A DNA stretch of 64,000 bases from Zeugodacus cucurbitae (Eukaryota; Arthropoda; Insecta; Diptera; Tephritidae): positions 41,678,501 to 41,742,500 of the forward strand of contig NC_071668.1 of the NCBI RefSeq assembly GCF_028554725.1, given 5' to 3'. Within the stretch, counting starts at the first letter, position 1. Every line of letters begins with the position of its first letter. The notes below the pieces were generated by a model. That model did no database searches. It was not told the DNA's origin and worked only from the letters and a program-made list of their open reading frames with translations. The translations under genes and the position numbers were made by a program. Below, piece after piece: positions 56,633-64,000 of this stretch.

Positions 56633-57026
56633 ACTATCTATGGGAAATACACATAAACTTGATGTGCTACAAATGAGGTGTTATCGCCTCCTTGTTAAAA
56701 ATTTTTAAAGAGAAATATGTCCTGATACTAATGAATAAGTATTTCAAATCATCGGATTCCCTCATCAAACCACTAATATAAATACTATAACGGATTGCAA
56801 TATTCAATTTTCAAAAAAATTAAAGGGCAAAATGGAGTATTACCAACCCAGGCATGGATTTTTTTAATTTAAGATTCAAAAAATATTTGGTTCGCATTAT
56901 GCAAATGAATCTAAAATATTACGAACTTAGCAATTAATAACATTTATTACTACAATAACATTGAACAAACATGCAGAATATTTAAAAATAATCACAATAA
57001 TTATGAAAAAAATATTATTTATTATT
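56633..57026. other. AT-rich spacer, nothing identified
   Basis: Sequence between the CACTA-like end and the BEL 3' LTR. No gene or repeat recognised. Confidence 0.4.
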
Positions 57027-57387
57027 TGTAAAAAAATATAAAGAATTTTTTGCAATTCGAACTAAAACGCTAGTTTTGAATTAATTTATATTAATTTATT
57101 ATTTTAATTTAAATTAATTAACAATTAGTTCTGAGAATTAAAAAATTTACTTTACACTCTACCCTCTAATGCGATAATGCCGATCTGTTAGCAACGGCTC
57201 CCGCTTTTGCCTATTTATTCCTTCTTTGCTAACTGATCTTCTGATTGCCCCCGTTTCTCCAAATCGACCAATCAAAATTCGCCACGATAGCAATAAGCGC
57301 GTATGTAATTAGGACATACGTAAGTAATTAGGAAAAAACGTAACTAATTAGGATTACGTTAATGATGCTGCCATATCGTTCGTAACA
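57027..57387 (-). repeat. BEL/Pao 3' LTR
   Basis: On the minus strand it runs TGTTACGAACGATATGG ... TTTTTTTACA. It contains the last codons and stop of the polyprotein (57354-57387), a TATA-like AATAAATAG at 57211-57219 and an AATAAA at about 57100. It is offset by exactly 6060 bp from the 5' LTR. Confidence 0.95.
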
Positions 57388-60300
57388 CTCCCCCCCGGTA
57401 TATCCTGTTGATCAGGGTGTACCAAACTCATCAAATCTAGAACGGCTATTTTGGCAGCTGGTCTCTCAAAGATGCCGCAAGAGGTCTTCAGAGTAGCGCT
57501 TCTGACTTTTCCATCATCACTTTTTCGTACCTGAATCACTCTGCCTTTAGGCCAGCAGTTTCTTGGACTATTGGGGTCAACGATGTACCCAATATCACCG
57601 ATTTGAATAGGCTTTACATCCGAAAACCATTTGGTTCGCCTGGTTATGGTGGGTAGATACTCCAAAATCCAGCGTCTCCAGAATGCATCGGCTAGTTGCT
57701 GTGATGTTCGCCAGTTACGACGCATTAAAGTGGTCTCAGTAACTGGTTCTGCGATTGGCTTAACACCACTTGAGCTACCTAGCAGGAAATGGTTAGGCGT
57801 GAGTGCTTCCTCCTCTTCGTGGTCGATGGGGATGTAAGTTAATGGACGAGAGTTAATAGTCATTTCGACCTCCATTAAGACTGCACGAAGTAGTTCGTCA
57901 CTTGGACGGTTAGTTGTCAGAATTTGTTTCAGTATCTGCTTTACTGACCGGACCAACCGCTCCCAGGCTCCACCCATGTGGGGCGAAGCGGGTGGTATAA
58001 AACGCCAATTAGTTGCAGCAGAGGTAAACGTCTTCGTTAGAAGATTTTTATCTAACAGTTCAAATGCTGATTTCAACTCCCTTTCAGCACCTTTGAAGTT
58101 TGTACCATTGTCACTCCATATTTCTAAAGGACTCCCTCGGCGGGCCATGAAATTACGTATAGCTAAAATACAGGAGTCGGTTGATAGCGAGTATGCAATT
58201 TCGATGTGAACTGCTCTAGTTGTTAAACAGGTGAACAACACTCCGTATCTTTTCTCTGTACTCCTTTTAACCGTAACCAGGAGTGGGCCGAAGTAGTCAA
58301 CGCCTACGTAGGAAAACGGTCGACTAAATGCTGAAGTCCGGGCTGGAGGTAGACAGGCCATCATAGGTGGTCGAGGTTGAGATGATTTGTTTTTACAATA
58401 CTGACAATTGCGTCGAATTTTATTGGCCAGTGTGCGAAGTTTTATAATCCAGTAGAATTGCCTTATTTCGTTGATCACTGTTTCCAAGCTGCCATGATGA
58501 TACTTTATATGAAAATAATTTATAATTAAATGCGTAACGTGATGATCTGAAGGCAACAATACTTGGTCTGGCCGCCCATGTATCTTAACTCTACCGTTTA
58601 TTCGTAAAACTCCGTAGTCATCCAGATAAGGTGATAGTTTGAAAATATTACTAGATTTGTCAATAACCTTTCCGGATTCTAAAGACTTGATAGAGTCTTT
58701 GAAGCTGTCATGCTGGACTTTTCTCCAAAGACAGCGCTCCGCTTTACGAAAATCTTCACTATTTGGTGCATCACCAATGAATTGATTGTCTCGAATAACA
58801 CTTAACCAAATCCGAGAGCAATACATAGTCATAGCGGTTCCACGAAGTAAACGGTTCCAAGTTGAAAATCTTGAAGGTTCTGGTACTACTTCAAGCTGTT
58901 CTAAGGTTGAGTTATGAATGCCGGTAAACTGCGGACGCAGCTCTTCAGTTGAAACACATTGTGCTTCATCAGACATAAACCTCTTTTCATGCGAGAGGTA
59001 TAAAAACGGTGGCCCCTTAAACCACCGACTGTCGTTCGAAAAGTCAGGATCACCATTCCATTTGGTAGCTTCATCAGCAACATTTTCTCCAGTTGGAACC
59101 CAGTGCCATTCCTTGACGTCAGTCAACTCTAGGATTTCACTAACTCGGAAGGCTACGAACTGTTTATAACGGCGATGATCGGATTGTAGCCAAGCTAATA
59201 CCGTACGTGAATCTGACCAAAAAACGCGTTTATCAATGTGGATAGAGTGCGATTCAATTACATGTTTGGCGAGGCGAGCTCCTAAGAGAGCTGCTTTCAG
59301 TTCTAAACGAGGTATAGATACTAACTTAAGTGGGGCTACTCTTGTTTTACTAGCGACCATTGTACAGTTAATTGTATCGCCGTATGAGTATCGAAGATAA
59401 CACACTGCCGCATAACTGCTTTCGCTTGCATCAACAAATGTATGTAATGTAATTTGAGGAACTCCGTCAATCGTGGTTCTCATGTAGCATCGTGGGATTC
59501 TCAAACTCTCAATTTTTGGAATAAATTTAATCCATTTTAGCCACTTGGTAAATTGGTCATCAGGGATTGGGACATCCCAGTCGCATCCAGCTCTCCATAT
59601 CCCTTGTAAGATGACTTTGGCATATGTTACGTAGAATCCAATTAGCCCAAGAGGGTCGTATATAGTCATCACCAGGCTCAAGACCTCACGTTTAGTAGGT
59701 CGCCGTTGACATAGAAATATGTCAGAATTTCTGTACTTAGCGGATACACGAAAGGCGAAATGGTCGCTGGATGTAATCCACCACATGCCTAAAACCTCAG
59801 TAGGCAGCTCATTATTAAGATCGAGAGATAGCGCATCTAATGGATGCTCATTTAGGGTAGTCAGTACTCGACTAGAGTTGGACAAAAAATTTCTTATATG
59901 AAAGCCCCCTAGCGAATGAATATGCCGAACATCTTGTGCTAATCTTATAGCTTCTTCTTCAGTATCCACACTCACCAACATATCATCGACGTAGTGATTT
60001 TCGATTATACACTTTGAAGCATTAGGGTACTCCTGTTTGAATTCTTCACCATTCTTATTTTTGACATATTGTGCGCAGCTTGGTGAACATGTAGCCCCAA
60101 AGGTCATCACCGTCATGACAAACGTAGTTGGCTCATTAGCGTTTGGTTCATACCAAAGAAAGCGTTGGAAGTTCTGATCTTTTTTTCGGACACGAACTTG
60201 ATGAAACATTTCAGCAATATCGGCAGTGATTGCAATTCGCTTTTGTCGAAACTTAAAGAGCACCTTGTGCAAAGGGGTGGTTAGATCGGGACCTTTCAGC

Positions 60301-63032
60301 AGCATGCTGTTTAGAGATATGCCATTTACCTTAGCAGCTGCGTCCCAGACTAATCGAATCTTTCCTGGTTTGTTGGGGTTGGTTACTGCAAAAATCGGCA
60401 AATACCAGTATTTTTTTACGGCAGCGTCCGATGGCCCTAAACGTCTGATGTACCCCTTCTGCATATAATCGTGAATCTTTTGGTTAAGAGTTTCAGCCAG
60501 TTTGTGGTCGCGTTGCATTTTTGTCCGTAGACATCGGGCCCGAAATAAGGCCATTGGAAGGCTATCGGGTATCTGGATGTCCGGATGCTTCCACAATAAA
60601 CTGGTCTCAAAATGACTTCCAATACGAATAGTATGGTTTTGTAATTGCTCCAAAGCAGCCTCGTCCTCCGTAGATATTATGACAACAGGTTTGGTTGACA
60701 CACCCAAGTTGTCGAGGCAAATGTACGATTTGGTAATTTCAAGCAGTTCGGCTGTTGCCGAGCAATCACAAATATGGTAGACATGGTGTATGGTATCAAC
60801 GTATGGGTCAGGCGTAAGACCTTTCAATGTCCATCCAAGTTTAGATTTTTCTGCAATTGGTTCATTTTCTGCTCCATATAATGATTTTATAGGAGATCCT
60901 AATGTCGCGTTATTTAAGCCAATAAGCAGTTGCGGAATGGCGTTCGAATAGGATTGCAATGGCAACCCTTCCAAGTGTTTGAAATCGGACTGCAATTTGA
61001 AAGCGTTAAGCGATTGCGTAGGCAAATGAAGCTTCTTGACGGAGCGAACACCCTTAAGAGCAAATTTCTTATGCCCATTTGGAGCTGATATGCTTAGGTC
61101 GGCTACGACCGACTCGTTCTCATAACGATGTGTGTCACCAGTCCAACGTAGGCAGAGTGGTTGCGGTGTGCCTCTTACTTTCAGTCGTTTTAAAAGCTCA
61201 TCATCGATGAGGGTAAGAGACGAACCATCATCTATGAAAGCGTATGTTGACACTCTACAATGGCCTGAGTGTAAAACTACTGGAAGTATTCGAAACAGAG
61301 TGCAACTCCCGGTTGAAATATGCGCATTTATATTGGCAGACTGCGCTCTGGATAACACGTTGACGTTTTTTGATGATTTTTCAGCTACTGCTTGATTAAG
61401 GTTTAAGTTGTGGAGTAGCGGATGATGATTGTGAGTGCATCCATTAACGCTGCAAGGTTTAACTGCAATACATTTATTCGTTGCATGTTTTCTCAAACAT
61501 CGATGACATAGTTTCGATTTTCGAACTACTTGCCACCTTTGACTTCGTGGCATTTCCTTGAAAGAGGTACAATTAAAGACTTCACCACAGTTTTCATCGC
61601 AAACGATACATCTTACCGAATTAAAATGATGATTAACTGTCCCGCGTTTACGCTCTCTTACCGATTCCTTCGGGACGATAACGCAGTTGGCCCCTTGAGC
61701 TAACTGGAATAGCCAATCGCTGAAGTTTTGTAGATTGCATACTGTCAGGGTTCGCTTATGCATGCCCCAGTATGCCGGTAGAAGCCCAGGTAATTTCGAA
61801 ACCAACCGCTGTTCAAATTCGGGATTATTCAAATGACTAATCAGGCCAGATACTGACATTGTTGCACAGATGTTTTGCACTTCTACAGCAAAGTCGACTA
61901 TAGATTCCAGATGACTCTCTGATGGAGGAGGCAATTCGTAAATTTGTCGTTGCAAAACACTGATGATCAATTCTGGTCGTCCAAATCTCATTTGAAGCGT
62001 AGCCATAATTTGGTTCACGCATGAGGAGTGAAGTAGCAGATTTTTAACTGCCTTCCGCGCTGGACCTTCCAACGCCTGCCGCAGTCGTAACAGATTCTCT
62101 TCGTCAGAGAATCCACAAACATCTGTCGATTGATTATAAGCAGCATAAAACAACGGCCACTCGCTGGGTTTGCCATCATATTTGGGCAACTCTTTAGCAA
62201 GGCTGTTACGAGACGCCACCTGATCCCTGGTTAGCCGGCGATAAGCTGAGGCTCCAAAAGACAGGCTGTTAGCGTGTCCAGCTGTAGGCAAAGTTGTATG
62301 CGTTGGTTGCGGCGGAGGACATTCCGGAAATAATGTCGAGTTTTGTCGCAACTGTTGCTCTAACGACTGTATCCTGTCCAATAACGATTGAAGGATAGGT
62401 GCTTGTAGGTTACTTTCACCTCGTTGATCAGATGATGTTCTATTTGGGATATTGTTGTGCTGCGTAGGTCCACTATTACTTACAGAGTTTGCGATTGAAA
62501 CGGCTCTATTAAAGGGCGCTACAAATTCTGGAGGTAACTGCAATATTTGTGATGGGAGAGGCGCCTGATCCCTCATCCCGGTTGAGACTCTAGGCATTGA
62601 GTATTCATCTATGTCATCTTCGAAACCCATTGCGTCTATGCGATCTAGGAAGCTGTGCTGTTCCCTCGGTAAAGCTTCCCGCTGACGTAGAATTTCACTC
62701 TGCTCACGTAGCAACTCAGCCCGGCGACGTAGCCCTTGAGGACCAATAGAATTTGCGGAGTGAACAGGAGTTGCGGGTTGGCTTCCATGAAAATGCATTT
62801 GTGGGCGTGATACCGTATGCACCCCATCGACACGTGGTGGAGCTCCATACGAGGTGCCCACGTTCAAATTCTCAGCGTGCATCACAGAGATTCCTTGTTC
62901 GGCAGGCCTTTCAGTAGAACTGCTTTCTTCCAAATTACTCACCATTGGGAAGCTTGTAGAAGCAGTGAGACTGGTAGCTCCAGCGAAGTTAGCTGGTACA
63001 GCGGACATCTCAGGATTGTTAGCACGCAACAT
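57354..63032 (-). CDS. BEL/Pao Gag-Pol polyprotein, intact
   Basis: The first ATG is at 63032 (the four preceding sense codons start with GTG). Domains in order, with approximate residues: Gln/Arg-rich N-terminal linker with coiled coil (105-240); DUF1759-like gag (KYDGKPSEWPLFYAAY, about 290-460); Cys/His cluster (CHRCLRKHATNKC, about 480-545); aspartic protease (AFIDDGSSLTLID, about 600); RT (IRLVWDAAAK, TADIAEMFHQ, NHYVDDM; about 895-1030); RNase H region with HTFVDASESSYAAVCY; HHCC integrase module (HHGSLETV ... CQYCKN); integrase core (VGVDYFGPL, WSDNGTNFKG, HMGGAWERLV); DUF5641-like tail. The product would be cleaved into capsid and replication enzymes. No stop or frameshift is visible, and no env follows. 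Confidence 0.95.
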   Translation of the reverse strand: MLRANNPEMSAVPANFAGATSLTASTSFPMVSNLEESSSTERPAEQGISVMHAENLNVGTSYGAPPRVDGVHTVSRPQMHFHGSQPATPVHSANSIGPQGLRRRAELLREQSEILRQREALPREQHSFLDRIDAMGFEDDIDEYSMPRVSTGMRDQAPLPSQILQLPPEFVAPFNRAVSIANSVSNSGPTQHNNIPNRTSSDQRGESNLQAPILQSLLDRIQSLEQQLRQNSTLFPECPPPQPTHTTLPTAGHANSLSFGASAYRRLTRDQVASRNSLAKELPKYDGKPSEWPLFYAAYNQSTDVCGFSDEENLLRLRQALEGPARKAVKNLLLHSSCVNQIMATLQMRFGRPELIISVLQRQIYELPPPSESHLESIVDFAVEVQNICATMSVSGLISHLNNPEFEQRLVSKLPGLLPAYWGMHKRTLTVCNLQNFSDWLFQLAQGANCVIVPKESVRERKRGTVNHHFNSVRCIVCDENCGEVFNCTSFKEMPRSQRWQVVRKSKLCHRCLRKHATNKCIAVKPCSVNGCTHNHHPLLHNLNLNQAVAEKSSKNVNVLSRAQSANINAHISTGSCTLFRILPVVLHSGHCRVSTYAFIDDGSSLTLIDDELLKRLKVRGTPQPLCLRWTGDTHRYENESVVADLSISAPNGHKKFALKGVRSVKKLHLPTQSLNAFKLQSDFKHLEGLPLQSYSNAIPQLLIGLNNATLGSPIKSLYGAENEPIAEKSKLGWTLKGLTPDPYVDTIHHVYHICDCSATAELLEITKSYICLDNLGVSTKPVVIISTEDEAALEQLQNHTIRIGSHFETSLLWKHPDIQIPDSLPMALFRARCLRTKMQRDHKLAETLNQKIHDYMQKGYIRRLGPSDAAVKKYWYLPIFAVTNPNKPGKIRLVWDAAAKVNGISLNSMLLKGPDLTTPLHKVLFKFRQKRIAITADIAEMFHQVRVRKKDQNFQRFLWYEPNANEPTTFVMTVMTFGATCSPSCAQYVKNKNGEEFKQEYPNASKCIIENHYVDDMLVSVDTEEEAIRLAQDVRHIHSLGGFHIRNFLSNSSRVLTTLNEHPLDALSLDLNNELPTEVLGMWWITSSDHFAFRVSAKYRNSDIFLCQRRPTKREVLSLVMTIYDPLGLIGFYVTYAKVILQGIWRAGCDWDVPIPDDQFTKWLKWIKFIPKIESLRIPRCYMRTTIDGVPQITLHTFVDASESSYAAVCYLRYSYGDTINCTMVASKTRVAPLKLVSIPRLELKAALLGARLAKHVIESHSIHIDKRVFWSDSRTVLAWLQSDHRRYKQFVAFRVSEILELTDVKEWHWVPTGENVADEATKWNGDPDFSNDSRWFKGPPFLYLSHEKRFMSDEAQCVSTEELRPQFTGIHNSTLEQLEVVPEPSRFSTWNRLLRGTAMTMYCSRIWLSVIRDNQFIGDAPNSEDFRKAERCLWRKVQHDSFKDSIKSLESGKVIDKSSNIFKLSPYLDDYGVLRINGRVKIHGRPDQVLLPSDHHVTHLIINYFHIKYHHGSLETVINEIRQFYWIIKLRTLANKIRRNCQYCKNKSSQPRPPMMACLPPARTSAFSRPFSYVGVDYFGPLLVTVKRSTEKRYGVLFTCLTTRAVHIEIAYSLSTDSCILAIRNFMARRGSPLEIWSDNGTNFKGAERELKSAFELLDKNLLTKTFTSAATNWRFIPPASPHMGGAWERLVRSVKQILKQILTTNRPSDELLRAVLMEVEMTINSRPLTYIPIDHEEEEALTPNHFLLGSSSGVKPIAEPVTETTLMRRNWRTSQQLADAFWRRWILEYLPTITRRTKWFSDVKPIQIGDIGYIVDPNSPRNCWPKGRVIQVRKSDDGKVRSATLKTSCGIFERPAAKIAVLDLMSLVHPDQQDIPGGSVTNDMAASLT
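57388..57396 (-). promoter_or_regulatory. Polypurine tract of BEL/Pao, inside the ORF
   Basis: GGGGGGGAG on the minus strand directly abuts the 3' LTR (TGTTACG). It would prime plus-strand DNA synthesis. It also encodes Gly-Gly near the polyprotein end. Confidence 0.8.
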
Positions 63033-63062
63033 TATAATTTCCACTTCTATGGAATGTGCGAT

Positions 63063-63084
63063 GAGGGTAGAGTAAATTTTTTAA
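63063..63084 (-). promoter_or_regulatory. Putative primer-binding region, complementary to own LTR
   Basis: Two bases after the 5' LTR, the minus strand reads a 22-nt stretch (starting TTAAAAAATTTAC, ending TCTACCCTC). It is the reverse complement of the LTR sense sequence at 63226-63198, apart from a 7-nt interruption in the LTR. No TGG-initial tRNA-type site is found at the LTR edge. The LTR partner lies about 45 bp downstream of the TATA-like motif, so it should be near the RNA 5' end. Priming by the RNA itself is an inference. Confidence 0.5.
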
Positions 63085-63086
63085 GA

Positions 63087-63447
63087 TGTAAAAAAATATA
63101 AAGAATTTTTTGCAATTCGAACTAAAACGCTAGTTTTGAATTAATTTATATTAATTTATTATTTTAATTTAAATTAATTAACAATTAGTTCTGAGAATTA
63201 AAAAATTTACTTTACACTCTACCCTCTAATGCGATAATGCCGATCTGTTAGCAACGGCTCCCGCTTTTGCCTATTTATTCCTTCTTTGCTAACTGATCTT
63301 CTGATTGCCCCCGTTTCTCCAAATCGACCAATCAAAATTCGCCACGATAGCAATAAGCGCGTATGTAATTAGGACATACGTAAGTAATTAGGAAAAAACG
63401 TAACTAATTAGGATTACGTTAATGATGCTGCCATATCGTTCGTAACA
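63087..63447 (-). repeat. BEL/Pao 5' LTR
   Basis: It is identical to 57027-57387. The TATA-like AATAAATAG is at 63271-63279 and the U-rich end adjoins the leader at 63086. Confidence 0.95.
63271..63279 (-). promoter_or_regulatory. TATA-like box of BEL/Pao LTR
   Basis: AATAAATAG on the minus strand lies in the GC-richer central part of the LTR and is the best TATA-like match there. The transcription start about 30 bp downstream (near 63240-63245) is inferred. Confidence 0.4.
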
Positions 63448-63818
63448 TTATTTATTTAAGTGTTGTTCATCAGACATTAACATTTTTGTGAAGATTAAAT
63501 GTTAGTACAACACCCTAATTACCTCAATTGTAGCAAAAAAAGCATAGCACACAACCCAAGTACGCCTCGGTGGTGTGTAAAATTATGAAAAATAATGTAA
63601 ACAATCCATAAGTTTTCTATTGTATGTTCTAAGTTCTTTGTTCGAGACGTTAATTTACGGCAGTAAAGTAAAAGATCCCAGCGGGATATGGTAGACATTG
63701 GTAAGCGAGCAAGGTAAACGATGTAGCATGATTGTTTCGCTTACTCCGACCGATGAAAATTAACAAGGCGATGTCCTACGAAAAGTAACAGATCACCCCT
63801 TTCGCTTACCATAGGGAC
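63448..63818. other. Unassigned flank of the BEL insertion
   Basis: No gene is supported. It reads through to the minisatellite. Sequence here is less AT-rich than most spacers, with 'gatcccagcgggatatgg' and 'ggtaagcgagcaaggtaaac', and may be older TE or satellite-flanking DNA. Confidence 0.35.
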
Positions 63819-63980
63819 GAAGAGTTCTTTGATGCCAAAGTAAATGAAGAGTTCTTCGATGCCACAGTTAACGATGAATTCTTCGATGCCACAGTTAACG
63901 ATGAATTCTTCGATGCCATAGTTAACGAAGAATTCTTTGATGCCATAGTTAACAAAGAATTCCACCATGCCACAGTTAAA
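63819..63980 (+). repeat. 27-bp minisatellite, six units
   Basis: Units of 27 bp with consensus around 'gaattcttcgatgccacagt' start at 63819, 63846, 63873, 63900, 63927 and 63954. All six keep exact length, so the minus strand is open through the array with a 9-residue repeat (for example VNCGIEEFI). No wider gene is evident, so coding is doubtful. Confidence 0.92.
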
Positions 63981-64000
63981 TTCGATACAATCGTTATAAA

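Larger units (their letters stand above)
57027..63447 (-). mobile_element. BEL/Pao LTR retrotransposon, apparently intact and recent
   Basis: Two 361-bp LTRs in direct orientation (57027-57387 and 63087-63447) show no difference when compared base by base. Both begin TG and end CA on the minus strand. TTATT flanks both sides (57022-57026 and 63448-63452), the 5-bp duplication of BEL/Pao. One uninterrupted ORF of about 1892 codons fills the 5.7-kb interior. Identical LTRs and an intact ORF indicate a very recent insertion, possibly polymorphic in the population. Confidence 0.95.

Noticed and set aside
63033..63044. BEL polyprotein start at 63044
   Set aside because: That codon is GTG; the first ATG in frame is at 63032.
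63819..63980. CRISPR array
   Set aside because: Units are contiguous 27-bp tandem copies with no spacers, in a eukaryotic context.

Overview
The window looks like heterochromatin-like or TE-rich intergenic DNA from a higher fly. It is AT-rich, has short GT-AG introns of about 50-70 bp, and is almost entirely nested transposable elements. The mix (RTE LINEs with a CFDP2-like endonuclease, Jockey, LOA/I-type and R1-type LINEs, BEL/Pao, gypsy, copia, hAT, PIF/Harbinger and CACTA-like elements) suggests a tephritid-type fruit fly. That taxonomic call is inference. I found no convincing intact host gene, tRNA, rRNA or CRISPR array.

Layout. 1-2.2 kb: decayed copia element (minus), split by a dispersed non-coding repeat. 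2.2-5.3 kb: RTE LINE (minus). 6.2-6.5 kb: PIF/Harbinger scrap. 6.55-21.55 kb: a gypsy element (minus) holding an LOA/I-type LINE (plus), which holds a Jockey LINE (plus), which holds a hAT element; target duplications at three of the four levels fix the order of insertion. 22.85-29.8 kb: a CACTA/EnSpm-like element (CCCTRCAAGA ends) with a DUF4218-type transposase remnant and a multi-exon DUF4806-like second gene. It is interrupted by a non-coding repeat and by a second CACTA-like element that carries intron-containing gene remnants. 30-32.1 kb: a solo gypsy LTR broken by a hAT element and a MITE.

33-35 kb: CACTA end with an RTE copy. 35.3-35.9 kb: MITE. 37.25-38.9 kb: third copy of the dispersed repeat, containing a twin-primed RTE insertion. 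39.4-48.6 kb: a non-autonomous CACTA derivative expanded by two RTE insertions (one full-length-like, one truncated) and an R1-type LINE lacking its RT core. 48.9-49.3 and 51.6-53.6 kb: PIF/Harbinger remnants; the second keeps the classic pair of a transposase and a convergent Myb-like gene. 54.2-56.6 kb: a complete non-autonomous CACTA derivative carrying the same truncated RTE. 57.03-63.45 kb: a BEL/Pao element with 361-bp LTRs that I find identical and one uninterrupted ORF of about 1892 codons, so a very recent insertion. 63.8-64 kb: a 27-bp minisatellite.

The most unusual points are the CACTA-like family with its accessory gene and hitchhiking RTE fragment, the possible gene capture in the inner CACTA-like element, and the BEL leader, which is complementary to its own LTR just after the left end of the coding strand and lacks an obvious tRNA primer site (possible self-priming).
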